Assembly (NCBI RefSeq): GCF_014202575.1
Contig: NZ_JACHHB010000001.1
Location: forward strand, 1-64,000
Source: Texcoconibacillus texcoconensis
Lineage (GTDB): Bacteria; Bacillota; Bacilli; Bacillales; Salisediminibacteriaceae
Reading direction: 5' to 3'
Length of the DNA: 64,000 nt
The notes under the pieces were generated by a model. The model made no database searches. It worked only from the letters and a program-made list of their open reading frames with translations, and was not told the origin of the DNA. The translations under genes were made by a program, and so were the position numbers. Shown piece after piece: positions 52,496-61,933 of the stretch (within the stretch, counting starts at the first letter, position 1; the number at the start of each line of letters is the position of its first letter).

Positions 52496-53665
52496 ATGAG
52501 TACAAGTATAGGACAAAAACCACTAGAAAATCAACTAGATGAAATGGTTCGTGAATTCGTTCAAGAAAAGTTAGAGCTTATCATGAAGGAAGAAATGGAG
52601 AATTTCTTCGAAAATGAACATCCCGAGCTAAAAAATGCGAAAAATGGTCATTACCAACGTCAGCTTGATACCAAATACGGACGCATTGATGATCTACAGG
52701 TTCCGCGAGATCGCGATAATCACTTTCAGACTGAGCTTTTTAACCCATATGAACGCCAACAAGCTTGGCTAGGCGAAACCATTATTCAAATGTATCAAAA
52801 AGGCATGAGCACTCGAGAAATCGGTCACTTTCTCGATCGTATCTTAGGTCATTCCTATTCTCCAGCAACGATTAGTAATATTACCGATCTTGTGGAGGAG
52901 GATATTGAAGCTTGGCAACAGAGAGAACTCCAAGATCGGTATTCCGTCGTTTATCTAGACGGCACATACATTAAGCTTCGACGCGATGATGTAGCCAATG
53001 AAGTCGTATACCTTGTTGTTGGTGTCACTGAAGATGGCTACCGTGAAATTCTCGGCTTCTATGTAGGTGGTCAAGAAAGTTCTTTGGGTTGGCGAAATAT
53101 TCTGTTGGACCTCTACAATCGAGGTGTTCAGGAAATTCTGCTTGGCGTCTTTGATGGATTGCCAGGGCTAGAAGACGCAATGAAAGAAGTTTATCCAAAG
53201 GCGGATGTGCAGCGTTGCGTTGTACATAAAGTGAGAAACACCCTAAATAGTGCTCGAAAAAAAGACCAATCTGCATTAGCCGAGGATCTAAAGCCCATTT
53301 ATGAAGCAAACACAAAAGATGAAGCTTATGAATGTTTTCAAGCATTTCGTGAGAAATGGTATAAGAAATACCCAAAATGCGTTAAGTCATGGGAACAGGA
53401 CCTTAATGTCCTTTTAACGTTTCTTGATTATCCTTCCTCCATTCAACCAATGATTTATACAACCAACATTATTGAACGGACAATAAAGGAAATTAAGAAG
53501 CGCACTAAAACAATGAATAGTTTGCCAACAGAAATGGCGGCAGAAAAAGTTGTCTATCTCCAGTCTGTTGAATATAACGAGAAGTGGGCTCAGCGCAAAC
53601 TGAGAGGGTTTAGCGCAGCTCATGCCGAGCTGCAAGACATGTTTAAAAGTCGCTATGGCAATTAA
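52496..53665 (+). CDS. IS256-family (MULE-like) transposase
   Basis: A 389-residue DDE transposase of the mutator type. The acidic triad is visible in VYLDGTYIKL, GVFDGLPGLEDA and TTNIIERTIKEIKKRTK; RCVVHKVRN supplies the conserved C/H region. ATG at 52496 follows GAGAGGAG. All motifs are intact, so it is probably active. Confidence 0.95.
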   Translation: MSTSIGQKPLENQLDEMVREFVQEKLELIMKEEMENFFENEHPELKNAKNGHYQRQLDTKYGRIDDLQVPRDRDNHFQTELFNPYERQQAWLGETIIQMYQKGMSTREIGHFLDRILGHSYSPATISNITDLVEEDIEAWQQRELQDRYSVVYLDGTYIKLRRDDVANEVVYLVVGVTEDGYREILGFYVGGQESSLGWRNILLDLYNRGVQEILLGVFDGLPGLEDAMKEVYPKADVQRCVVHKVRNTLNSARKKDQSALAEDLKPIYEANTKDEAYECFQAFREKWYKKYPKCVKSWEQDLNVLLTFLDYPSSIQPMIYTTNIIERTIKEIKKRTKTMNSLPTEMAAEKVVYLQSVEYNEKWAQRKLRGFSAAHAELQDMFKSRYGN

Positions 53666-53686
53666 ATGCAGGGTTTGGAAAATTTT

Positions 53687-53716
53687 CACTACGGAGCCCC
53701 TAGGGGCTCCGTAGTG
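53687..53716. repeat. 30-bp perfect palindrome inside the IS right end
   Basis: CACTACGGAGCCCC-TA-GGGGCTCCGTAGTG, just after the transposase stop. It should act as a terminator-like or read-through-blocking structure of the element. Confidence 0.7.
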
Positions 53717-53778
53717 CCACCCATTATTAAATGCCTGAGTGATACCCTATGAAAATTACACAAACTTATTGACACTAC

Positions 53779-53787
53779 CTACCATTG
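53779..53787. repeat. IS256 target duplication, right
   Basis: CTACCATTG, identical to 52388-52396. Confidence 0.8.
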
Positions 53788-53833
53788 AAGTTCATCTATA
53801 TTCATCTAAGATTTCCCAGTAGTGCACAACCCT

Positions 53834-53936
53834 GTTTTTCTTGCTTTACATTAATGTTCTACATACAGATTTCATAGAAAAAAACTCCATCCTTATTGAT
53901 GGAGTTTCTCTCGCAACGTAATCTTTGTTATACAGA
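53834..53936. repeat. Diverged repeat, copy 1, with terminator of the CarD-like gene
   Basis: About 100 bp that align with 55256-55359. Shared blocks are ATTTCATAGAAAAAA, CTCCATCC and GATGGAG. The hairpin AAACTCCATC/GATGGAGTTT (53882-53907) ends the gene at 53964 on the minus strand and has seven T after it. Confidence 0.7.
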
Positions 53937-53963
53937 TCATTCTTATTACCTTTCGGCTTAAGC

Positions 53964-54818
53964 CTACATACGCTTTAATGCACCATTAGGCTCTGGTAAC
54001 TCTTCATCTACTATCTGATTCATTTTACAAAAATGATCAAAAAATTGTTGTACTAGCTCTCGTTCCTGTGAATCACTTTTCAGCGAAACGATATCACGCA
54101 AAATTTGCGCCATCCATAAATTATCAAAATAACGGTATTTACCCGTTTTCCATGTCATTTTCTCGGGGGATTTTGCATTTAAATAATAATCCCAGAAAAG
54201 CATCTGATCAGATTCCTGTTCTGTCAGTTGTAGTCTGTATTTTGAATGAGCAGGAATATATCCATCTTCACTAAGCTTACCGATAAAATCTTCATGCACC
54301 ATATAAACACCTAAGATACGTCTGTCACTCTCGGGCATGCCAGCATCTACTGCTGTTAACAGAACAGCGCTATTTTGATGCATACGGATGGGTTTGTTTG
54401 GATTCCCCTTGTTTTTTCCGCTTTTTACTTCGCCTGAAAAAACCTTCCACTCCGAAAAAGAAAGATTTTGTTCTTCGTTATCACACCAAAAAACCATTTG
54501 CGATTCAGGATGAAGTTTATGATTTTTCATAAGTTTTGCATGTTCCAAGCGAAGTTCTTGGTTTTTTACTTGTCGTTTCTTTTCCTCTTCCTTCTTCCAT
54601 TCTTCTTCTTTTCGTTCTATTTCCTTTTCTTGTATCATTTTTTCAAGTGCATTAGCAACACTTTCATCATGTAGTTTTAGATGCTTTCCAAATACATCAG
54701 GGTAAACAAACTTTTTATTTTCCGATGCGAAATGTATTTCAACAATAGAATCATTATGTTCAACGATACTACCCATACCAAAGCTTTCGTGTGTAACTTT
54801 CTTATTGATTAAATTCAA
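53964..54818 (-). CDS. CarD-like N-terminal domain plus coiled-coil and C-terminal domain
   Basis: A 284-residue protein. Residues 1-55 look like a CarD/tudor-type small beta barrel (VTHESFGMGSIVEHNDSIVEIHFASENKKFVYPDVFGKHLKL); residues 56-100 are a highly charged helix (EKEIERKEEEWKKEEEKKRQ); the rest is a separate domain (MVFWCDNEEQNLSFSEWKVFSGEVKSG, LLTAVDAGMPESDRRILGVYMVHEDF) that I do not recognise. The start is TTG behind AGGAGGG. It lies next to a type I restriction system and between two copies of a repeat, so it may belong to a defence island; the function is unknown. Confidence 0.7.
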   Translation of the reverse strand: MNLINKKVTHESFGMGSIVEHNDSIVEIHFASENKKFVYPDVFGKHLKLHDESVANALEKMIQEKEIERKEEEWKKEEEKKRQVKNQELRLEHAKLMKNHKLHPESQMVFWCDNEEQNLSFSEWKVFSGEVKSGKNKGNPNKPIRMHQNSAVLLTAVDAGMPESDRRILGVYMVHEDFIGKLSEDGYIPAHSKYRLQLTEQESDQMLFWDYYLNAKSPEKMTWKTGKYRYFDNLWMAQILRDIVSLKSDSQERELVQQFFDHFCKMNQIVDEELPEPNGALKRM

Positions 54819-55255
54819 TATTCTAGCCCTCCTTGGAAAATAAAAACTCCATTATTATATAGATAATAATTTTACTCAACTAACTATCCGTTAAAGATCA
54901 AACACTGCTTAAGATTTTTCTCCTGTCTATAAAGAATGTTAAAAAGACGGATCCAGCATTCTATCCGTAAAAAAACACCAGAATTTGGAATGAGGCTGAA
55001 AAATCAATTGTAAAGTTATTATAACATTTTTTTAACAAAAATACAACATAATTATTGACATCATATTTTGCGTTGAGGTAAAATAAAAGTTTTATTGCCT
55101 TCACCCATTGGGGTGGAGTCTCCAAAAAGTCGCGAAACTTCTGGAAATCTCTCATAAACACCCATTTGCTTACCGGTGATAAGCGGAACCCCCACCATTA
55201 AACTAAACCTCATTACATTCGGGAATTGATATCTGGTGGTTCATACCACGCTCCG
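54819..55255. other. Gap upstream of the CarD-like gene
   Basis: No convincing gene. A frame at 54961-55161 (minus strand) holds ...FRDFLETPPQWVKAIKLL... but has no start signal. The AT-rich part near 55000-55060 probably holds the CarD-like promoter. Confidence 0.4.
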
Positions 55256-55359
55256 GTTTTTCTCGTTTCACATTCATGAACCACCATCGGATTTCATAGA
55301 AAAAAGCTCCATCCTTTTTTGATGGAGCTTCTCTCACAAACAAAATCTTTGTAACACAC
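55256..55359. repeat. Diverged repeat, copy 2
   Basis: The partner of 53834-53936, with hairpin AAAAGCTCCATC/GATGGAGCTT (55302-55330). No gene ends here, so the hairpin is a by-product of the duplication. The minus strand reads FFYEIRWWFMNVKREKPERG, which may be a coding remnant. Confidence 0.65.
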
Positions 55360-55496
55360 CCAAGGTAAGGCAGTATGGTGTATTTCATGACATTTACACT
55401 TTTAAAATAAGTTGAGACACACACTCCACATGTGATGACATGATGTCGCAGATACAATCTAAAAAAGATGTAGTGGTGTTTACCGGAGATAATGAA

Positions 55497-55524
55497 ACAG
55501 ACATCCGAAACAATGGATGTCTGT
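55497..55524 (-). terminator. Terminator of hsdS
   Basis: ACAGACATCC and GGATGTCTGT flank an 8-base loop. Confidence 0.7.
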
Positions 55525-55531
55525 TTTCGTA

Positions 55532-56980
55532 TTAATTTTCTTGTAGCACTTCTTTTAGCAGTTCGATAGCACTTTCTTCCGTTGGGTCGTTTGTTCCGAG
55601 TTCACCACGGAAGGCTTTATTAAGTAGAGAACTTCTAAGTTGGTTAATAGTCTCATCTCTTTCCAGTAATTCAGATATCTGTTTTTCTTTATGGAAGTAA
55701 CCATCTAATATTTCAACGATTTTTTCTTGTTCACTTAATGACGGTATAAAAATAGGTATACTTTTTATTGTCTTTGCATTAATGTTTGGTTGAGTAATAG
55801 CAGTAGCTCCTAAGCCAAGCATTTGTTGACCAATAGGTGACTTTAAATAATAAAAAATGAACCTTGGATTAATATTTTCTTTGAACCGAAACCTAATCAG
55901 ATACGCACTGGGAATTGCTTCATAGGCGCCATTAAAAACAGCCATCGTCCCAATACTTCCAGTACGTGTTACTAAAAGGTCTCCTTTAAGAACCTTAAAT
56001 GCTTCTAACCTTTCACCAGAAACTTTAACATAAGGGGGATTGTTTAACTCTATTCCCCCATCTTTTGTCATATCAGTAGTTCTTACCGTCGGAACACCAC
56101 CATCTGTACTATAATCTCCTTTACTAAATCTCGGACCATAAAATGATTCTGAACACACTTCATTTATATCAGTTAACTTCCATGATTCAGGAAAGTTATC
56201 TATATTTTTCTTTTTTGGAAACCTCTCCAATAGTTCATCAATTTTACTATATTCAGATTGCAAAGCTTTGTACTCATGATTGTTCTCTATTCGCCACGTT
56301 GATGTCAATTCACCATGAAACGCCTTATCCAAAATCGCTGCTCGTCGAAGTTCAAAGGATTCCTTTGCTTCTTCAATAAGCTCCTTTGCTTCATCAATTT
56401 TATTTAAAAGCCGCTTCACTTTATCAGCAATACGTTTTTGTTCTTCCATAGGAGGCATTGGAAAAGAAATCTCTTTACACTTTGAACCAGATAACTCTTT
56501 AAAGGTACTACCACTTGATATTGACTCTAAATATCCTTTGGAGAATTTCATATACCAATATAAATATTCAGGATGATATGCTTTACTCGGTATAAAACTT
56601 TTAAATCCCTGATTAGTGCTTAATTCATTAGAAGCAATTGCAACATAACCTATAGGAGCTCTTGAAGAAAGTAATACTGTCTTTGCCGGTAACATTTTAG
56701 CAGAGCTCTTACTAAGACCTAAGTCTGTTATATTTCGTTTTCCTCTTTCAATGTATATGTCCTGATAACCAGAAAGGTCAGCAGGCGTTAACCAAGGAAT
56801 ACTACCATTCTCATAATACTCCTTCACTTTAGATTTGGGAGTGCCCCCCCCAACTACCTGAGTAAGTGCTCCCATTTTTGTCCAAACCCAATTTTCAGGT
56901 ATGTTAAATGATTGTTCTTCCTCCGATATTAACGCTTCTTCCAACTGTTCTTCGGTCGTCAACTTTTTTGTCTTGCTCAT
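55532..56980 (-). CDS. hsdS: Type I restriction specificity subunit HsdS
   Basis: A 482-residue S subunit with two target-recognition domains separated by helical conserved regions: TRD1 about residues 25-190 (GALTQVVGGGTPKS...), a central helix (PPMEEQKRIADKVKRLLNKIDEAKELIEEAKE), TRD2 about 260-425, and a C-terminal repeat (SEQEKIVEILDGYFHKEKQISELLE). Both TRDs are complete. It determines the DNA site for methylation and cutting. Its ATG overlaps the hsdM stop (ATGA), behind GAGGTGG. Confidence 0.9.
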   Translation of the reverse strand: MSKTKKLTTEEQLEEALISEEEQSFNIPENWVWTKMGALTQVVGGGTPKSKVKEYYENGSIPWLTPADLSGYQDIYIERGKRNITDLGLSKSSAKMLPAKTVLLSSRAPIGYVAIASNELSTNQGFKSFIPSKAYHPEYLYWYMKFSKGYLESISSGSTFKELSGSKCKEISFPMPPMEEQKRIADKVKRLLNKIDEAKELIEEAKESFELRRAAILDKAFHGELTSTWRIENNHEYKALQSEYSKIDELLERFPKKKNIDNFPESWKLTDINEVCSESFYGPRFSKGDYSTDGGVPTVRTTDMTKDGGIELNNPPYVKVSGERLEAFKVLKGDLLVTRTGSIGTMAVFNGAYEAIPSAYLIRFRFKENINPRFIFYYLKSPIGQQMLGLGATAITQPNINAKTIKSIPIFIPSLSEQEKIVEILDGYFHKEKQISELLERDETINQLRSSLLNKAFRGELGTNDPTEESAIELLKEVLQEN

Positions 56981-58407
56981 TTCTTGACCACCTCATCGCC
57001 TTCAACTGCCTTCAATTCATCGACAACTTCATTTAATAAATCCATCGCTTGTTGGAGTTTATCAATTGCTTCTTCGGCTGATTCAACCGGTTCTGGGAGG
57101 TTTTCATAAACAGAAAATGACTCGTCGGCAATTAATCCGATGTCCAAGCTGTCATCTTTTTTGGCGATGTCTTCTCTTGTGAAGTTATTCCAACGCTCGT
57201 TCTCCACTTCGGAACGGTCTTCAGCATGATAGGCATTGATAAAGTTTTCAAAGTGTTTTTTCTTCAAGGCGTTCCGTTTTCCAAATGACTCCATGTTTGT
57301 TCGCATGTCGTAAACCCAGACGTCTTTGGTGTTGTCTTGGTCTGTTTTTTCTCTTGTAAAGAAGAGCACATTCGTTTTAACGCCTTGAGCATAAAAGATT
57401 CCCGTTGGAAGGCGTAGAATCGTATGCAAATTACACTTGTTCATTAAGTCATTACGGATTTGTGCACCGATGCCACCTTCAAAAAGGACGTTATCAGGAA
57501 GAATAACCGCAGCACGCGCATTGCCATCATCTTTTAACGCATTATAAATAAGCTGCAAGAAATTCAACTGCTTGTTGGAGGTGACAAACGTTAAGTCATC
57601 ACGTGTCGCTTGCTCTCCACCTTTTTTCGTTCCGAATGGTGGGTTTGTCAGGATGACATCCATGTTCTTAATCCACTTTCCGGTTCCTGATAATGAGTCG
57701 CCGTGTTCTAAGCGTCCTTCAATGTTATGAAGCAAGGCATTCATTAAGGCAAGACGGTGTGTGTCCTTAACAAGCTCCATGCCCGTAAAGGCTTGCCTTT
57801 TTTGAAACTCCACCATTTGTGGGTCTAAGTCAAAATAATCATCCGTCTTTTCCTTTAAATACTGGTCAGCAGCAATCATGAAGCCGAATGTTCCCGCAGC
57901 GGGGTCGTTACAACGCTCACCTGGCTTCGGGTCCATTAGTTCGACCATGACATCGATTAACACACGCGGTGTAAAATATTGCCCGGCGCCTGATTTCTTT
58001 TCACTGGCGTTTTTCTCTAATAAACCTTCGTAAAGGTTCCCTAATCCTTCTTCTTTCGCGTTGTACCAATCTAACTCACTAATGGATTTGATGATTTTTT
58101 CTAGGTTTTTCGGTTCGGTAATACTCGTTGACGCGTCACTGTACACTTGGTTTAACCATGCGTTGTCACTGTTTCCTAACTCGAGTAATAGACGTTGGTA
58201 GAAGGTCTTTAGTTCCAATCCTTCTTTTTCAACTAAATTATCCCATCGGTACCCTTCTGGAATCACTTCTTCTGTATTTTGTTCTTTCATCATCTTTAAA
58301 AAGAGAATATACGTCAGTTCGGTCACGTATTGTTGATATGTAATCCCGTCATCACGAAGTACATCACATAATCTCCAAAGTTTTTGTACGATATCTTGGT
58401 TACCCAT
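56977..58407 (-). CDS. hsdM: Type I DNA methyltransferase subunit HsdM
   Basis: A 476-residue N6-adenine methyltransferase with an N-terminal helical HsdM_N domain, SAM motif I in DPAAGTFGFM and catalytic motif IV NPPFG (VILTNPPFGTKKGG). It methylates the site chosen by HsdS and forms the trimeric methylase M2S1. ATG at 58407 follows AGGAGGAATG. It is downstream of hsdR by about 120 bp with a hairpin between. Confidence 0.95.
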   Translation of the reverse strand: MGNQDIVQKLWRLCDVLRDDGITYQQYVTELTYILFLKMMKEQNTEEVIPEGYRWDNLVEKEGLELKTFYQRLLLELGNSDNAWLNQVYSDASTSITEPKNLEKIIKSISELDWYNAKEEGLGNLYEGLLEKNASEKKSGAGQYFTPRVLIDVMVELMDPKPGERCNDPAAGTFGFMIAADQYLKEKTDDYFDLDPQMVEFQKRQAFTGMELVKDTHRLALMNALLHNIEGRLEHGDSLSGTGKWIKNMDVILTNPPFGTKKGGEQATRDDLTFVTSNKQLNFLQLIYNALKDDGNARAAVILPDNVLFEGGIGAQIRNDLMNKCNLHTILRLPTGIFYAQGVKTNVLFFTREKTDQDNTKDVWVYDMRTNMESFGKRNALKKKHFENFINAYHAEDRSEVENERWNNFTREDIAKKDDSLDIGLIADESFSVYENLPEPVESAEEAIDKLQQAMDLLNEVVDELKAVEGDEVVKK

Positions 58408-58494
58408 TGGCTCATTCCTCCTATAATTTACACAAGTACAATGATAACATTTTTATTGAACGAGGGTGACTTCCTTATTTATTCAAGTCAAAGG

Positions 58495-58520
58495 AAAAGA
58501 GAGCTCTTAGGAACTCTCTT
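58495..58520 (-). terminator. Hairpin/terminator between hsdR and hsdM
   Basis: On the minus strand AAGAGAGTTC pairs with GAGCTCTCTT and is followed by TTCC, just after the hsdR stop. It may weaken read-through, so hsdMS probably has its own promoter in the 120-bp gap. Confidence 0.5.
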
Positions 58521-58527
58521 CTAACAT

Positions 58528-61500
58528 TTAACTAACATATAAGTTTTCATTAATCGTTTTAACAATGTCGTCAATCTGTTCACCGAATTCTCGTTTTAAT
58601 ACGTTATATCCACCGTGACTTTTAAACGGTTCTTCAGAAAACGCATCTTCTGGTGTCGGTGCTAACACTGGGAACTGAAGCAGTTGTTTTTCAATTCGTT
58701 CTAACCATCTCTTTTGTCTCGGTGTCCAATCATGTAGAGAGTAGACGTGTTGCATCGCTCGTTTAACGCGTGTTTCATGGTCAACAAGGGCTTCACCTAG
58801 TGCTGCTTGGCGAATGAAACTAATAATATCTGCTGCGATATCCTCGTTTTTCTCTTCTTTCCAAGCTGTTTGTAAGTAAGATTCTTTATAACCTTTCGTT
58901 TCTAAAATGGTCATTAATTCACGCAAATCTTGCCGTGTTAAATCCTTAGGTTTCGTACAAACGAGCTGAAGTGCTGGAATTTTATTCATGTTCTCTTTGA
59001 TAAATTCTGTAAAACCATCAATATAGTCACCAGGGCGGCTATTTCCTTCACCATAGCCTCGGTCAACATCTTTCACTTCATCTTCTTTGGTCGATATATA
59101 CCTTTTTTCCCCCGAAGGTCGATATGACTCGACGTAATCAAAAAGCATACTATGGTTTTTCGCTTCTTTTGGCGTGTAAGTTTGTACTTCCTCAGCCCAC
59201 TCATCAACGCTTTTTCCGTCTGATAGTTCTTCAAACTTTTGTTTCCCTTCGTAGTCAAAACGTTGTTTCCGACGTTGGATTTTTGCCACAAGCTGGTCCC
59301 GAAAGAAAGTCGCTTCTTCTTCACTTTCAGCATGAGTAAGTGACTCATACAAATCACCAATGCTGTCATGCTGTTTTTTGACAACAGGTTTCATCTCTGT
59401 ATAGCTTTGCAGCTTATTATAGATGCCGACCGCATCATAAATGTTGAAGTGCGTCTTTCCAATGTCAGGACAAAGTCGAGTCGCCCGCCCTAACATTTGG
59501 TCATATAAAATCCGTGACTGAACACGGCGTAAGAAAACGATGTTCGTAATCGTTGGTACATCGACACCGGTTGTTAATAAATCAACGGTAACAACGATGT
59601 TTGGTAAACGTTCATTTTTAAACCTTTTGATAGCATCCAAAGGTCTATATATCGTACCTGTAATTTTCATAATCGCATCGTCTTCAATCTCATCGCCACG
59701 CTCTTGAAAAGCTTCTTTGAGTAATCTTACAACCATATCCGCATGGTCATCTGTCGCAGCAAAAATCAACGTCTTCTCTTTTGAGAAAGGGTCGATGTAG
59801 TCCGCTAATTTATTGAGAACGGCACGGTTAAATGGCTCAGTAATCACCTTTTTATTAAATTGTTCAACATCAAACTTCACCGTATCTTCTAACTTTTCTA
59901 ATTCAATTTCACCTTTGTCTACATCATAGACTTCTGCTTCTTCACCTTTTTCAAATTTTATTCCTTTTTTAGCGAGTTCAGATTTAAAAAGATACGGCGG
60001 TTCATGGTCAACTAAGTACCCATCTAGAACAGCATCAGTATAGGAATACTTAAATATAGGACTTCCGAAAATATTCGTCGTATGAAGGGCTGGTGTCGCT
60101 GTTAGTCCCAAACAAGCTGCATCAAAGTAGTCAATCACACGACGGTATTGACTAATATAATCATTTTGGTCACGGAACAAGAGCTCTTCTTCTGTCATTT
60201 CGCGGTCTTGTGTATAACCACGGTGTGCCTCATCGACAATGATTAAATCATATTGCCCAACACTCGGGAGGACTCCATCTTCATTATAAAACAGCCTCCG
60301 GACCATCCCTTGTACAGTGGCAATTTGAACTTTCGTTTCCAACTCAGGCATCATGTCCTCTAATGATTGTACGGTGTAAATATCAGAAAAGGACAAACCT
60401 TCAATTTTTGTATCTTTCAGTGCATCTTCCGTTTGTTTCCCTAAGGAGTTTCGGTCAACGAGAAAGAGAATACGACGACACTTTTTCGCTGTAATAAGAC
60501 GATACATTAATGCAATCGCTGTTCGGGTCTTACCTGTTCCCGTTGCCATCGCAATGAGCATTCTTCGTTGTCCTTCTTTCATCGCCTCTTCTGCTGTAAG
60601 AACGGCTTTTTGTTGATAATCCCGAAGCCCAAACTTTGTGATGTCTTCTTCCTCTAAACGTTTATCAGCATACTCGTCGTTTTGTTCAAGAAGTAGTTTT
60701 AAATCTTGAGGAGAATGCCAGCCTTCAAGGGGTCTAGCATGTTGCTTTGGCTTTCTAGAATCCCAAAACCAAATACCCGATTCCTCTTGAAGCTGTGGTA
60801 AATAAGGTCTGCCATTTGTGGCATATAAAAACGGGACTTGATAGTCGCCATTCGAATTAGGTAGCTCTTCGCCTTCAACTTGTATCACATTTTTGGCATA
60901 CACTTTTGTTTGGCTTTCAAGCACTCCTGGAATGTTTTTCTTTTCTGCTTTGGCTTCAATGAAACCAACAAGCTTTTTTCCGATAAAGAGCGCATAGTCA
61001 ACCCAGCCACCTTTTACTTTCCATTCAGCAATTGCCATGTTGCGATTTTTCTCAGGCAACGTACCATTTTTTTGATAGTTCAGGTTATCCGTATCCGCTT
61101 CCCAGCCTACCGAACGTAATTTTTCATCAATAATCGTTCGTGTTGCTGCTTCTGTTAAAGGTTGGCGGTGTAAAAACCTTTTCGATTTTTTCTTACGCTC
61201 GCTCTTTTCTACTTGAGGTTCATTTGCTGCTTGTTCGCGAAGTCGTTCAAGTTCTTCTTCAAGCGATTTTACTTTCTTTTCGTACTCTTGCTGTAGCTTG
61301 TCAGTATCGACCGCTTCTCTATCTTTCGGTTCCTCGTATTCAGGTGCCTCAAATTCATAGCTTCCGTACACTTCCATAAACCAAACGGCTAATTGAAAGG
61401 CGATTCTTACCATGTTTTTCGCTTCTTCTGCCTCTCCATAATCCGCTCGGTGCGCTGCTTTGTTTCCTTTGGACCGAATCGATTCAAGCATGTCATCGAG

Positions 61501-61734
61501 TTCTTTTTCAATTAACCCTTCACGACGCAAGGTATTTATCCGGTCTACTTGAGTCGTTCGGGGCGCTTCACGAATGTTTTCAGATGCTAAAATAAACTTC
61601 GTTAAAGTTTCTGCAAATAAACGAAGCTTCATAAGCGTTGTATGTGGGTCTTGATAGACATTTCTTTCAGCCATTTCACCTAGGTCAGCCAGTGCATCCC
61701 ATTTCCCTCGAAAAAACGAAAAGTTGCTACTCAT
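58528..61734 (-). CDS. hsdR: Type I restriction endonuclease subunit HsdR
   Basis: A 1068-residue R subunit (from ATG at 61734; 14 residues longer from 61776). Order: a DUF4145-like helical N-terminus (about 1-140), a Glu/Arg-rich coiled coil (about 150-200), a PD-(D/E)xK nuclease (VDYALFIGKKLVGFIEAKAEKK, about 255-275), a superfamily 2 motor with Walker A ATGTGKTRTAIALMYR and box II VDEAHRG, RecA-2 with GRATRLCPD, and an EcoEI-type C-terminal domain. It translocates and cuts unmethylated DNA. The whole frame is intact. Confidence 0.95.
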   Translation of the reverse strand: MSSNFSFFRGKWDALADLGEMAERNVYQDPHTTLMKLRLFAETLTKFILASENIREAPRTTQVDRINTLRREGLIEKELDDMLESIRSKGNKAAHRADYGEAEEAKNMVRIAFQLAVWFMEVYGSYEFEAPEYEEPKDREAVDTDKLQQEYEKKVKSLEEELERLREQAANEPQVEKSERKKKSKRFLHRQPLTEAATRTIIDEKLRSVGWEADTDNLNYQKNGTLPEKNRNMAIAEWKVKGGWVDYALFIGKKLVGFIEAKAEKKNIPGVLESQTKVYAKNVIQVEGEELPNSNGDYQVPFLYATNGRPYLPQLQEESGIWFWDSRKPKQHARPLEGWHSPQDLKLLLEQNDEYADKRLEEEDITKFGLRDYQQKAVLTAEEAMKEGQRRMLIAMATGTGKTRTAIALMYRLITAKKCRRILFLVDRNSLGKQTEDALKDTKIEGLSFSDIYTVQSLEDMMPELETKVQIATVQGMVRRLFYNEDGVLPSVGQYDLIIVDEAHRGYTQDREMTEEELLFRDQNDYISQYRRVIDYFDAACLGLTATPALHTTNIFGSPIFKYSYTDAVLDGYLVDHEPPYLFKSELAKKGIKFEKGEEAEVYDVDKGEIELEKLEDTVKFDVEQFNKKVITEPFNRAVLNKLADYIDPFSKEKTLIFAATDDHADMVVRLLKEAFQERGDEIEDDAIMKITGTIYRPLDAIKRFKNERLPNIVVTVDLLTTGVDVPTITNIVFLRRVQSRILYDQMLGRATRLCPDIGKTHFNIYDAVGIYNKLQSYTEMKPVVKKQHDSIGDLYESLTHAESEEEATFFRDQLVAKIQRRKQRFDYEGKQKFEELSDGKSVDEWAEEVQTYTPKEAKNHSMLFDYVESYRPSGEKRYISTKEDEVKDVDRGYGEGNSRPGDYIDGFTEFIKENMNKIPALQLVCTKPKDLTRQDLRELMTILETKGYKESYLQTAWKEEKNEDIAADIISFIRQAALGEALVDHETRVKRAMQHVYSLHDWTPRQKRWLERIEKQLLQFPVLAPTPEDAFSEEPFKSHGGYNVLKREFGEQIDDIVKTINENLYVS

Positions 61735-61933
61735 CGACATCACCATTTCCGCACATTTTATATCCCTATTATACAATATTATACATCTGTTATATACAGT
61801 TTCTAATAAATGAAAGTGAGTGTTTAGAGGTTTATTAACGGATTTTTGACAAATTCATTCGTGTTATAATATGGAAAGATAAATTAAAGTTTATGGCAAT
61901 AAGTAATTTATATCTAATAAGGTGGGGAGTATT

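Larger units (their letters stand above)
52397..53778 (+). mobile_element. IS256-family insertion sequence
   Basis: A 1382-bp element with an intact transposase. The ends form imperfect inverted repeats: left GATGACGTAAAATAGTTTGT, right (complement) GTAGTGTCAATAAGTTTGTG, both continuing GTGTAA/TAA. It is flanked by a perfect 9-bp direct repeat, CTACCATTG, so the insertion is recent and simple. It lies between the YqcI/YcgG gene and the CarD-like gene. Confidence 0.85.

Noticed and set aside
61846-61870. TTGACA/TATAAT promoter for the nuclease-like gene
   Set aside because: The spacing is only 13 bases, too short for a sigma-A promoter.
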